Assembly: GCF_008386505.1 (NCBI RefSeq)
Contig: NZ_VUNZ01000003.1
Location: forward strand, 186,001-250,000
DNA: 64,000 bases
Direction: 5' to 3'
Source of the DNA: Chryseobacterium sediminis
Lineage (GTDB): Bacteria > Bacteroidota > Bacteroidia > Flavobacteriales > Weeksellaceae
Shown here piece by piece: positions 7,434 to 17,500 of this stretch (within the stretch, counting starts at the first letter, position 1; the number at the start of each line of letters is the position of its first letter). Made by a program: the position numbers and the translations under genes. Below the pieces are notes generated by a model. It saw nothing but the letters and a program-made list of their open reading frames with translations. It was not told the DNA's origin and did no database searches.

Positions 7434-8525
7434 CTATTTGATTTGATCTTCTTTTGTTATTTTATCAATGAAATAATGAAGTCTTTTAATATCAGATCTG
7501 CCTTTGTTTTTATCATTCAAAAAACAAGTGGTTACGATGACCATTTTTAAATCAGGAATAACGCAGATAAGTTGGCCGCCATAGCCGGTTGCTACATAAG
7601 CCTGATGTCCATTGGTTTTTCTTCGCCACCAGTAATAGCCATACCCGTTGGCATGGGGCATTACATCCCATGAATCCAGCTTTACCTGTTCCGAAGTGGA
7701 TTCCTGAATCCATTTTGATGAGACAATCTGTTTGCTGCCTAATTTTCCGTTGTTAAGAATCATAGACCCAAATTTCAGCATATCTTCAGGTTTCATAAAC
7801 ATCTCTGAGCCTGCCAAATTTCTGTTCATTGAATCTGTGTCCCATCGGGGAACATTCATTTTTAAAGGTCTGAAAAGATTTTCAGTTGCGAATTGTTTCA
7901 GGTTGGTCTTTACAATTTTTGCCAGTGCAGCACCAAAAAGATGAGATTCACCACTGTTATAGTTGAATACAGTACCCGGATATTCTTCAAAAGGTAAATC
8001 CAGAACAAATTTTACAGGATCACCGGAAAACGACATGGCTGTTGATATTTTTGAATTTTCAATCCAGTCGAAGCCTCCTTGCATGGTCAGGAGATGTTTT
8101 AGCGTTAATGTATTTCTGATGGAGTCATTAAGAACTTTCCCTTCAATATTGGAAATGTTTTTAAAACTACTTCTTGAAACATTGTATTCCGGAAGAATTT
8201 TTAAAACCAGAGTATTGAGATTGGGAAGCAGATTTTTATCCTTTGCTATTCCTGCCAGAACAGAGACGATGCTTTTGGTAACAGATTTTATACTGAAGAC
8301 AGTTTCTTTATTAGCTCCATGGAAATACTGCTGATACAGAAATCTGTCGTTTTGAGAAACAATAAAAGATCCCAAAGAAGGAATACTGTCATTAATTTCT
8401 TTGGTGAATTGGTCTGTAAATTCTTTTGGTAATTCTTTGTTAAAAGCTGCCTGTGATTTTACTTTAGAACAGAATAGGGTAAGACATAAAATTGTCAGAA
8501 CCTGCAATACTTGCTTGGATCTCAT
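7434..8525 (-). CDS. Exported serine hydrolase, beta-lactamase/penicillin-binding fold (S12-like)
   Basis: The 363-residue protein has a signal peptide of about 24-28 residues (hydrophobic VLTILCLTLF, then KVKSQA). The active-site Ser-x-x-Lys is SVTK near residue 85 (FSIKSVTKSIVS) and the Tyr-x-Asn-type motif is YNS in FNYNSGESH near 190. A TGYGGQ segment near 317 replaces the KTG box. This set defines class C beta-lactamase-like hydrolases, which include esterases and D-amino peptidases; resistance should not be assumed. It faces the periplasm. It converges with the Lrp gene, the stops being only 20 bases apart. Confidence 0.85.
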   Translation of the reverse strand: MRSKQVLQVLTILCLTLFCSKVKSQAAFNKELPKEFTDQFTKEINDSIPSLGSFIVSQNDRFLYQQYFHGANKETVFSIKSVTKSIVSVLAGIAKDKNLLPNLNTLVLKILPEYNVSRSSFKNISNIEGKVLNDSIRNTLTLKHLLTMQGGFDWIENSKISTAMSFSGDPVKFVLDLPFEEYPGTVFNYNSGESHLFGAALAKIVKTNLKQFATENLFRPLKMNVPRWDTDSMNRNLAGSEMFMKPEDMLKFGSMILNNGKLGSKQIVSSKWIQESTSEQVKLDSWDVMPHANGYGYYWWRRKTNGHQAYVATGYGGQLICVIPDLKMVIVTTCFLNDKNKGRSDIKRLHYFIDKITKEDQIK

Positions 8526-8572
8526 TGTTTAAAAAAGAAGGGATAAATTATTAGCTGGTGAAAAGTATAAGT

Positions 8573-8620
8573 TAAAATCTGTCCGAAACAGAACCGTGAT
8601 TCAATTTTGGACAGATTTTA
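8573..8620. terminator. Hairpin with perfect 12-bp arms and 24-base loop
   Basis: TAAAATCTGTCC (8573-8584) and GGACAGATTTTA (8609-8620) are exact complements in the gap between bestrophin and the hydrolase. It lies about 115 bases past the bestrophin stop and about 50 bases upstream of the hydrolase start. It could be a distant terminator, an mRNA-end stabiliser or a protein site. There is no clear T tract, so terminator is only the best available label. Confidence 0.4.
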
Positions 8621-8734
8621 GCAGATGTTTTCAATTCCTCTAAATTATGAAAAACAATGATTTTTTAAATATGTTTTAAAGAATATTTTTAATTTTTTTT
8701 GAATGATTTTCAGGGCATGATATATCGAAAGAAA

Positions 8735-9763
8735 TTAAACCAACACTCCGTTTTTAGAAGAAATAGGATCCGGAAGGTCTGTTTCTCCGCTCATCTGAAG
8801 AAGGTCAATTTCAATCGTTCTGCAGATAGAAAGCATAGGGACGTCAAACATTAATCCTGCAAAAGGGTTTTCGGAATAATCTCCTACCAGTTCCATAATA
8901 ATGTAGATCCATCCGATAATGATACAGAACGGAATAGAAGTCCAGATTCCCCAATCACCAAGCTTTGCAAATTCATTTACCAATCCAAGTGGAAGAAGCA
9001 TAATGAAAAGAATATTGAAAACGAAGGCTGTACTGGCAAACTGTCTTGGAGAAGGGAATTTTTTGATTCTTTCGGCCTGTCCCTGAAAATTATAGAATTC
9101 ATTCAGAGCGTTCTGAAGTTGAGTTTGATTGAATTCTGTAATTGCCCCCATATTTTTAAGCTCATTGATGTCTTTTGCCTGTTGAGAGACTAGGTAAGTG
9201 GCAAAGTTTTTATAATCATTTTTAAGCTCATATTCTTCTTCGGAAAGATATTTGTGTAGGAAAATAGGGGCTCTCCCGTAATCAGGAAACCCGGCTTTAA
9301 TCAGTCTGTTTCTTCTCAGGTTGATATTCCCGAATTTCTTTTCTGTACTGATATGTTCCCATTCCGTAGGAACCAAAAGTTGTTCACGGAAAGTGTATAA
9401 CCATGCAATATGACGATAAACGATTCTTTTTTTACGGTCTTCGAGATCAAAAACGCCAATTTCTTCATTTTTAGTATCAAAAGCGTAAACCATAGAAGCA
9501 AATGAACGGCTTGAATTCACAATGCCGCCCCAGATTTTTCTGGCTTCCCAAAGTCTGTCATAAGCCTGGTTGTTTTTGAAACCCACAAGGAATGCTTCTG
9601 CTGTACCAATCAGGGCAACAGGAACCCAGGGAATCGTCATCCAGTGCCAGTTGAAGAAATAAAAGAAAACAGCAATTAATGTACACCAGATTGATATAAA
9701 AATAAGGTGTACACCGGCCAGATTGAGAACCTGTTTATAATTGACGTATTTGGTTGTGATCAT
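8735..9763 (-). CDS. Bestrophin family (UPF0187) anion-channel-like membrane protein
   Basis: The 342-residue protein has an N-terminal hydrophobic pair (about 15-35 and 45-60) followed by the family signature FLVGFKNNQAYDRLWEARK-WGG near residues 59-80. A second membrane pair lies near 240-290. The conserved acidic C-terminal part includes GDYSENPF. Bacterial homologues are pentameric channels; some conduct sodium rather than chloride, so the ion is not certain here. It is followed by the 8573 hairpin and preceded by a 205-base gap. Confidence 0.9.
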   Translation of the reverse strand: MITTKYVNYKQVLNLAGVHLIFISIWCTLIAVFFYFFNWHWMTIPWVPVALIGTAEAFLVGFKNNQAYDRLWEARKIWGGIVNSSRSFASMVYAFDTKNEEIGVFDLEDRKKRIVYRHIAWLYTFREQLLVPTEWEHISTEKKFGNINLRRNRLIKAGFPDYGRAPIFLHKYLSEEEYELKNDYKNFATYLVSQQAKDINELKNMGAITEFNQTQLQNALNEFYNFQGQAERIKKFPSPRQFASTAFVFNILFIMLLPLGLVNEFAKLGDWGIWTSIPFCIIIGWIYIIMELVGDYSENPFAGLMFDVPMLSICRTIEIDLLQMSGETDLPDPISSKNGVLV

Positions 9764-9926
9764 AAAGATAGATGTGTTTTGCGTGTAGAGACAAAATAAA
9801 TACCAAACTGTGATGTTTTTGTTTTGTAATGCCTGTCAGGTAATAGATAATCGGGTTTTCTTGGTTTATAATAACTTGGGATTGAGGTTGATAATCTTAA
9901 TAAAAGTAGTGAAAAAATTGCATAAA

Positions 9927-9954
9927 AAAACCTCTAAAAATTTTTAGAGGTTTT
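9927..9954 (-). terminator. Terminator of the E1 dehydrogenase gene
   Basis: A 28-base perfect palindrome, AAAACCTCTAAAAA and its complement, lies 15 bases past the stop codon with T-rich sequence beyond it on the minus strand. Confidence 0.85.
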
Positions 9955-9968
9955 AATTTTATATAAAC

Positions 9969-12041
9969 TTAATATTTCAGCATTTCTTCGATCTTATTGC
10001 TGAGCTTTTCAGCATTCGGAAGCATTTCTTTTTCCAATATCAGATTGATTGGTACGGCAGGTACATCCAATGAACCTATCGTTTCTACCGGTGCATCAAG
10101 ATATTTGAAGCAGTTTTTAGAAATACGGTGGGCAAAAGCTTCTGCAAAAGAGTTGTTAAGCTGTTCTTCGGTAAGAACGATGCATTTTCCGTGGGCTTTT
10201 ACTCTTTCAAAAACAAGTTCTTCATCAAGAGGAATTAAAGTTCTTAAATCAATCACTTCAACTCTTCCGTTGAAATTTTTGGCTGCTTCTTTAGCCCAGT
10301 AAACTCCCATTCCGTAAGTAACGACTAATAAAGTTCCGCCTTTTTCTGTTTCGTTTTTATCAGCCTCGATAATTACTTTACCTTTTCCGAACGGAAGAAC
10401 ATAATCTTCAGCAGGTTCTATTGTTTTGGCATCCTCAGTTCCCGGAACTTTACTCCAGTATAACCCTTTATGTTCCAGCATTACTACCGGGTTTGGATCG
10501 TAATAGGCAGCTTTTAATAAGCCTTTAAAATCAGCTGCATTACTTGGATATGCTATTTTGATTCCTTTAATATTGGCTAAAATACTTTCAACGCTTCCGC
10601 TGTGGTAAGGACCGCCACCGCCATATGCTCCGATTGGAACACGGATAATGTTGCTTACAGGGAATTTCCCGCCACTTAAATAGCTCGATTTTGAAATCTC
10701 TGTAATCAACTGGTTGATTCCCGGATAAATATAGTCTGCAAACTGAACTTCAACAATTGGTTTTAAGCCCACAGCACTCATTCCGGCTGTAGATCCAATG
10801 ATATAAGCTTCCTGAATGGCTGTATTGAAGACTCTTTTGCTTCCGAATTTTTTTCCTAAAGTAACTGTTTCACGAAAAACTCCGCCAATTCTTTCTCCTA
10901 CATCCTGTCCGTAAAGAAGAGCTTCAGGGTGTTTCCACATCAATTCCTGAATAGCATGGATAGCAGCATCTACCATCACAATTTTTTCTCCGTTGGCTGG
11001 TTCACGTGTTCCAGCCTCCTCAGTAATAGGAGTAGGAGCAAAAACGTGCTGCATTACAGTTTCAGGTTTGGGGTCTTCTGCATTTTTAGCTTTTTCAAAA
11101 GCTTCTTCTGCTTCAAGACGTGCCTTTTTAGTGATTTGCTTTAAAAGATCTTCGTCTACGCCTGTTTCCAGTAAATATTTTCTAAGGATTTCTCCCGGAT
11201 CTTTCGCTCTGTGTTTCGTTAAATCTTCTTCGTCTCTATAGAATTCTCTTCTTACTCCTGAAGTATGGTGCCCAATTAAAACAGTTTTTGCACAAACGAC
11301 TAAAGGTTTTCTTTCCGTTCTTACAAAATCTACGGCTTTCTTCATCGCTTCAAAACTTTCTACGAAATCTGTTCCGTCTACTCTCATTCTGCTTAACCCT
11401 GTGAATCCTGCAACAAAATCATAGGCATCACACGTTCTCGCTTCGTCTTTCGTTACGGAAATTCCCCATTCATTATCCTGTACAAGGAAGATGATAGGAA
11501 GCTGATGTAAAGCGGCAAACTGTAAAGCCTCACTCACTTCACCTTCTGTAACGGAATTGTCTCCAAGACTGCAGACAACAACAGGATTGTTTTCAAACTC
11601 CTGCAGATTGAAGTCCTGAATGTATTTGATTCCCTGAGCTACTCCTGTAGTAGGGATGGTTTGCATACCGGTTGCAGAACTCTGGTGAACAATCTTAGGT
11701 TTGTTTTCATCTCTGCTAGAAGGGTGGGAGTAATAAGATCTTCCTCCGGAAAAAGGATCATCAGCTTTAGCCAGCAATTGAAGCATTAACTGATAAGGTT
11801 CAAAACCAATTCCTAAAAGAATACTTTCGTCTCTGTAATAAGGAGAAACCCAGTCTTCTTTCTTCAGCTGATAAGCTGTCGCAAGCTGAATGGCTTCGTG
11901 ACCTCTTGAAGTACTGTGAACGTATTTACATACGTTTCTGTTTTCTTCATAAATATCAGCCATTGCTTTGGCCAGCATCATATGATTATACGCTTTGAGT
12001 AATATATCCTGAGAAACTTTTTCGTGAAGTGCATTTTCCAT
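9969..12041 (-). CDS. Fused E1 alpha-beta subunit of a 2-oxoacid dehydrogenase complex
   Basis: The protein has 690 residues from ATG 12041 (MENALHEK); the TTG three codons upstream is rejected. Residues ~10-330 are the E1 alpha part, with the thiamine diphosphate motif GDNSVTEGE...DNEWGIS (about 165-195) and the phosphorylation-loop-like RREFYRDEED. Residues ~355-690 are E1 beta (VMVDAAIHAIQELM, then GQDVGERIGGVF and VEVQFADYIYPGINQL). E1 decarboxylates a 2-oxoacid and passes the acyl group to the lipoyl domain of E2. The single-chain form is known in Bacteroidota. A branched-chain substrate is plausible but unproven. No E2 or E3 gene is adjacent. Confidence 0.88.
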   Translation of the reverse strand: MENALHEKVSQDILLKAYNHMMLAKAMADIYEENRNVCKYVHSTSRGHEAIQLATAYQLKKEDWVSPYYRDESILLGIGFEPYQLMLQLLAKADDPFSGGRSYYSHPSSRDENKPKIVHQSSATGMQTIPTTGVAQGIKYIQDFNLQEFENNPVVVCSLGDNSVTEGEVSEALQFAALHQLPIIFLVQDNEWGISVTKDEARTCDAYDFVAGFTGLSRMRVDGTDFVESFEAMKKAVDFVRTERKPLVVCAKTVLIGHHTSGVRREFYRDEEDLTKHRAKDPGEILRKYLLETGVDEDLLKQITKKARLEAEEAFEKAKNAEDPKPETVMQHVFAPTPITEEAGTREPANGEKIVMVDAAIHAIQELMWKHPEALLYGQDVGERIGGVFRETVTLGKKFGSKRVFNTAIQEAYIIGSTAGMSAVGLKPIVEVQFADYIYPGINQLITEISKSSYLSGGKFPVSNIIRVPIGAYGGGGPYHSGSVESILANIKGIKIAYPSNAADFKGLLKAAYYDPNPVVMLEHKGLYWSKVPGTEDAKTIEPAEDYVLPFGKGKVIIEADKNETEKGGTLLVVTYGMGVYWAKEAAKNFNGRVEVIDLRTLIPLDEELVFERVKAHGKCIVLTEEQLNNSFAEAFAHRISKNCFKYLDAPVETIGSLDVPAVPINLILEKEMLPNAEKLSNKIEEMLKY

Positions 12042-12047
12042 AGGAAG

Positions 12048-12078
12048 CAAATATACATAAAAAACAAAATACTAACAA
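12048..12078 (-). promoter_or_regulatory. Promoter of the E1 gene, giving a near-leaderless mRNA
   Basis: Read on the minus strand: TTG (12078-12076), 20 bases, TATATTTG (12055-12048), then ATG at 12041. This is an exact TAnnTTTG box only six bases from the start codon. The TTG lies in the loop of the upstream gene's terminator (12065-12092). Confidence 0.6.
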
Positions 12079-12092
12079 CTGTTAGTATTTTG
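12065..12092 (-). terminator. Terminator of the S8 peptidase gene
   Basis: CAAAATACTAAC (12065-12076) pairs perfectly with GTTAGTATTTTG (12081-12092) around a four-base loop, followed on the minus strand by a T run. It lies 24 bases past the peptidase stop. Confidence 0.85.
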
Positions 12093-12115
12093 TGAAAAAT
12101 CTTTGTCTATATAGG

Positions 12116-14257
12116 TTATTCCTTGATCACTTTTTTAGAAATAACATCTTTGTCTGTTTTTACTTCAATGATGTAAATTCCTTTTGTATAAGAAGATAAA
12201 TTCACGGTTTCTTTCTCATCATTAATAGTACCGCTTTGTAATTTTTTACCAGTAAGGTCATATACATTGAAAGTGGATTTTTTAGGTGCTTTTAGAATGT
12301 TTGTGAAATCTTTCGTAATTGTAGGGGCAATGGCAAGATTGTTAAGAGGATTTGCCGCATCCTTAGTTCCTAATAATTCTGTAAATCCGGTTACTATAAC
12401 AGAATAGTTTTGAGGAGCATTCCCTCCTGAATTATTTTTCAGTATGCCTTTATTGGTAATTTCTATTTTGTAAGTTCTTCCTGCAACCGGAGCATCAATT
12501 ACTACCTGCTCCACATTATCTACAGTATTGTCTCCTTTGGTAGCAGGCGTCATAGGATTGTTGGCATCCAGTTTCCAAGGATAATAAACCGTATTGGTAG
12601 TAGTGTCTGTAATTTTTAGATCCAGATCATTAATCAGTTTGGAACTTCTGTTATTGTAAATATTATTCCACTGATTAGTAAAGTTGGTAAACTCAGGATC
12701 TACCCAGGATATGGTAACTTTTAATGGTTCTGAACCTGATGCTTTTACTGTTTTTACCTTGGCAACTCCGCTGTTTAATGTTTCGTCATTAAATATAATG
12801 CTGTTATTGGATTTCCCTACGAGAAGTTCAGCTCCTTTTTTTGCATCAATAAATCCCCAGCCAAATTGTGGATCAGGGCCTATGTTGCCTGCTTCTTTTG
12901 CTGAGTGTACCATTAATGTTTTTGCTGATGCCGCATTGAGTAAGTTTCCGGAAAACAGTTGTTTGTTAATCTGTGTCCAAAGTCCAACTATACCTGTTAC
13001 TACAGGAGCAGAATAAGAAGTACCATCTCCTATATCTATTTTACTGCCTCCTGTGGCATTATTGTCTGTCCATGCACTGGCAACACTTGTTCCTACAGCG
13101 GTAATATCCGGTTTAATACCTCCGTCATCTCTTGGTCCCGCACTACTGTAAACGGAATGGATAACGTCTGAAGAATTAGTGTATCTTCCGTCATTAGTTG
13201 TAATTCTGTCTGCAGCCGCTACAACGATGATGTTTTTTCCAAGAGAACCAATCCCAATACAGTCATATCCCTGCGCACAGTTATTGGGAGGAAGCGTATC
13301 GGTAAGTGCGAATTCTACCAAATTACCATTATTATCTTTATAGTACTTTTTATAAGTACTTGTATCGGCACTAGGCCCTTCTCCAAATGAGTTTCCGGCA
13401 GATTTTACAATGATATAAGAAGGGTTGTTGTATACAATCTGATCATAATCACGGTCATTTGTATGATAGGTTCCCTGAGCGTCAAAAGATGTGTTTGGAC
13501 TTGCAAAAGCCCCGTTCCATACCCATGAAGGTTCATTATTAATCAGTTGAGGATCCGCCCATCCCTGATTAGTTCCATAGGAGTGATTGGAAATGTTAGG
13601 TTGAGCCGTCGTGATTTTTTGAAAAACTGTTTTTTGGGTAGTTTCTCCGTCCAGTATAGACGTTCCAAAAGCGTATGCTTCTATCGTAGAATTAGGTGCA
13701 ATTCCTTTGAAATTAACCTGTCTAGTTGTACCATTCGTAAACGTAACCGTGTATGGGTAATCTTTTGCTCCTATAAAGCTGGAAACAGCTGTTGCGTGAT
13801 CACCATAGTTAACGGTACTGCTTTCTTTGTTGGTTATTCTATTAGGTAAATTGTTGAAAAAAACGTGACCGGCAAATACCCTTGCTACCCCAGATGAGGT
13901 GCTTCCGTCAAAAATAGTATACTTAATACCTTCTCCATTAAAAGATCCCGTTAAACCAGTAATATTTCCTCCCTGTAAAAAATCAGAATTGGAATTTTTA
14001 ATCTGATCCATATCATGAGCCTGGAAAAAATAGGGTCTGTTATCAGGTAAAAAGCCTGCAAGATTAGTCCTTTGCAGTTCAATCTCTTTCAAAACTTCAG
14101 GAGTTCTGTTAGTGCCATATCGTTTAGATACGTAAACATCAAACTTTTCATTGTTCTCTGTTCTTTGTTGTTCAAATTTTCTGTTTAGCTCTTCATTATT
14201 TTGAGCATTCATCAGTGAAACGAACAAAAAACTGATTAATAGTAATTGTTTCTTCAT
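12116..14257 (-). CDS. Secreted S8 (subtilisin-like) serine peptidase with type-A T9SS sorting domain
   Basis: The protein has 713 residues from ATG 14257 (MKKQLLLISFLFVSLMNAQ, a signal peptide ending in NAQ); an earlier in-frame start is ignored because this gives a normal leader. The triad can be read: Asp in YTIFDGS (~120), His in NYGDHATAVSSF (~160) and Ser in GTSYSAPVVTG (~410). A beta-rich P-domain-like region follows (~500-640). The last ~75 residues (NVYDLTGKKL, then YTKGIYIIEV and VISKKVIKE) are the type-A sorting signal that sends proteins through the T9SS to the surface or medium. A fairly large protease with probable nutritional or processing role; substrate unknown. Confidence 0.92.
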   Translation of the reverse strand: MKKQLLLISFLFVSLMNAQNNEELNRKFEQQRTENNEKFDVYVSKRYGTNRTPEVLKEIELQRTNLAGFLPDNRPYFFQAHDMDQIKNSNSDFLQGGNITGLTGSFNGEGIKYTIFDGSTSSGVARVFAGHVFFNNLPNRITNKESSTVNYGDHATAVSSFIGAKDYPYTVTFTNGTTRQVNFKGIAPNSTIEAYAFGTSILDGETTQKTVFQKITTAQPNISNHSYGTNQGWADPQLINNEPSWVWNGAFASPNTSFDAQGTYHTNDRDYDQIVYNNPSYIIVKSAGNSFGEGPSADTSTYKKYYKDNNGNLVEFALTDTLPPNNCAQGYDCIGIGSLGKNIIVVAAADRITTNDGRYTNSSDVIHSVYSSAGPRDDGGIKPDITAVGTSVASAWTDNNATGGSKIDIGDGTSYSAPVVTGIVGLWTQINKQLFSGNLLNAASAKTLMVHSAKEAGNIGPDPQFGWGFIDAKKGAELLVGKSNNSIIFNDETLNSGVAKVKTVKASGSEPLKVTISWVDPEFTNFTNQWNNIYNNRSSKLINDLDLKITDTTTNTVYYPWKLDANNPMTPATKGDNTVDNVEQVVIDAPVAGRTYKIEITNKGILKNNSGGNAPQNYSVIVTGFTELLGTKDAANPLNNLAIAPTITKDFTNILKAPKKSTFNVYDLTGKKLQSGTINDEKETVNLSSYTKGIYIIEVKTDKDVISKKVIKE

Positions 14258-14510
14258 TTTAGGTAACAGATTGTTAAAATTATCGTAAATCAAATTTATG
14301 CTAATATTTTAATAATTAGTGAGTTTGGATGAATAAGTCTAATTTTTTAAGCTAATTTTAATTTTTCACTTTAATTGTTAAAATAGTTTTTTTGAAAAAG
14401 TATTATTTTTTTAATATTATTGATTGTTTGTATGAATGTTATAAGGCAATAATTAGAAAAAAATGAAGTAACTTTACATTCTCTTTTTTATAAAAAAGTT
14501 AGAAAATTAT

Positions 14511-17500
14511 ATGTATTTAATTTTTGACACAGAAACAACAGGTTTACCAAAAAATTTCAACGCTCCGCTTTCAGACTCGGATAACTGGCCAAGAATGGTT
14601 CAGATTGCATGGCAGATACATGATGATGACGGAAAATTGATTGAAAACCAGGATTATATAATAAAACCTGAAGGGTATGATATTCCCTTCAACGCTGCCC
14701 GTATTCACGGAATTACAACGAAAATAGCCCATGAAGAAGGCCGTGACCTTGAAGAAATTTTAAAAGAATTTGCTGAAGCTTTAGATAGAGTAAGAGTAGT
14801 TTCCGGACACAATGTAGAATTCGATTACAATATTGTAGGAGCAGAATTTTACAGAAAGAATCTTAAAGATAATCTACAGGAAAAACCCAAAGCGGATACC
14901 ATGATTTTGGGAACCGACTTCTGCCAGTTAGGTGGAGGAAGGGGAGGAAAATACAAATCTCCGAAACTTGAAGAACTTTATGAAAAACTTTACGGAAACA
15001 AGTTTGATGAAGCCCATAATGCTGCTGCCGACGTAAATGCAACGGCCAGAGCTTTCTTTGAAATGATAAGAATTGGAGTTGTTCCCGCAGAAACATTAAA
15101 GATTTCTGAAGATCAGCTGGCTTATTTCAAGAGCCTTTATCCGGATCCGATAAAACCCTTCAATATTGTTATCAGAAGGCAGGTTGCAGATTTTCACAAT
15201 AAGAAAAAACAGCAGGATTTCGGAAGTGTTGATGAAATTGATCTGGGTAAATATTTCAATTTTGACAATCACAGTGTTTTCTCAACATTAATGGCGACCT
15301 CAAGCATTAATGATTTAATTAAAAAAGCTACGGATGATAATTTCCCTGCCGTTGGAATGGTGGATTTGGGGAATATGATGGGGGCCTTCAAATTTGTTTC
15401 AGCAATTGAAGGAGCAAACGGTGATCGTGCAAAAAAACATAAAGAATATTTAGCAAAAAAACAGGAAGCAGAGGAGAATGGAGAAGAATTTAATGAGGCT
15501 GAGCCCGTTTCAGAACCCTTAATTCCTGTTGTGGGCTGTGAATTTTATATTTCAGACCGTTACGAACAGAAACAGTTTACCAAAGATGATCCCGACAGAA
15601 GAACGCAGGTGGTTTTGTTGGCGAAAGATTTTGAAGGATATAAAAACTTAGCAAAACTTTCAAGTATTGGATTCTTAAAAGGATTTTATTTTGGAGTTCC
15701 AAGGATCAGCCGTGAATTGATTGCTGAATATAAAGAAGGTCTGATTGCTCTTACTTCTGGAATTCTGGGAGATATTCCCGATGCAATTTTAAATACCGGT
15801 GAACAAAAAGGGGAAGAACTTTTCAAATGGTGGAAAGATACTTTTGAAGATGATTTTTATGTTCAGATTCAAAATCATAAACTGCCTGAAGAAGAGCATT
15901 TAAATGATGTTTTACTACATTTTGCAGATAAATATAATGTTAAAATTTTAGCCCAGAACGAAACTTTTTATACCAATAAAGACGATTCTAATATTCAGGA
16001 TATTGTAAGCTGTATCAAAGACGGAGAAAAACTGACAACTCCTGTCGGAAAAGGCTTCGGAAAAAGAAGGGGATTGGCTACGGGAGAATATTATATCAAA
16101 AATTCTGACGAAATAAAAGAAGCTTTTTTAGCGTATCCTGATGCTTTTGATGCGTATGAAGAGTTCACTGCAAAATTTAAACCTTATACCTTAAAAAGGG
16201 ACGTTTTACTTCCAAAATTTGATATTCCTGAAGAATTTATTCATGCTGAAGATGATATTGATGGAGGAAAACGGGGTGAAATGGCGTATTTGACACATTT
16301 AACTTATGAGGGAGCGAAAAAAAGATATGTAGATACCGGAATCACGGACGAAATTAAAGAACGTTTGGATTTTGAACTGGAAGTAGTGGCCAATACGGGG
16401 TATCCTGGTTATTTCCTGATTGTACAGGATTTTTGTAATGAAGCAAGAAAAATGGGAGTTTGGGTTGGTCCTGGCCGTGGTTCTGCTGCAGGTTCTGCTG
16501 TGGCTTACTGTACCGGAATTACCAATGTGGATCCTATTAAATATGATCTCCTTTTTGAGAGATTCTTGAATCCGGAAAGGGTTTCCATGCCGGATATTGA
16601 TATTGACTTCGATGATGAGGGACGTGATAAAATCATCAAATGGGTAGTTGAAAAATACGGGAAAAATCAGGTAGCACAGATTATTACATACTCTGTTTTG
16701 GGTGGGAAATCTGCAATTAAAGATGCGGGAAGGGTTTTGGATGTTCCGATTCCTGATACGAATAATATTGCAAAATTGATTCCGCCAAGCCCGGGGATGA
16801 ATATTGCAAAAGCTTTATCTAAATATGATAAGCTTAAACCGGAAGAACAAATGCTTGTTGATGAAATGAGATATGTTCTGAATAGTCCCGATGATGCCCG
16901 CCATGATGTACTTGCGAGTGCGAAAAAAATGGAAGGATGTATCAGAAATACCGGTATTCATGCCTGTGGGGTGATTATTACTCCGGAAGATGTAAGTAAC
17001 CTTGTACCGGTGACTATTGCTGCGAAAGATGCGGATATTCTGGTTTCGCAGTTTGATAACTCGGTGGCGGAAAGTGCAGGTCTTCTGAAGATGGACTTTC
17101 TGGGGCTTAGAACTTTGACGATCATTAAAGATGCATTAAAGCTTGTAAAGGCAAGATATGACATAGATATTGATCCGGATCTTATTCCGCTTGATGATGC
17201 GAAGACTTACCAATTATTTAAAGAAGGAAGAACAGTAGGGATTTTCCAGTATGAAAGTCCCGGAATGCAAAAATACATGAGGGAGCTTAAGCCAACGGTT
17301 TTTGCTGACCTTATTGCCATGAATGCTTTGTATCGTCCGGGGCCGATCAAATATATTCCAAACTTCATTAACAGAAAGCACGGAATTGAAGAGATCGTTT
17401 ATGACTTACCGGAAACAGAAGAATATTTAAAAGAAACATACGGGATTACCGTTTATCAGGAGCAGGTAATGCTTTTGTCCCAGAAATTGGCCAATTTTAC

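Noticed and set aside
7434-8525. Beta-lactamase resistance gene
   Set aside because: The Ser-x-x-Lys fold is present but the KTG box is not typical; such proteins in Flavobacteriia are mostly esterases or peptidases.
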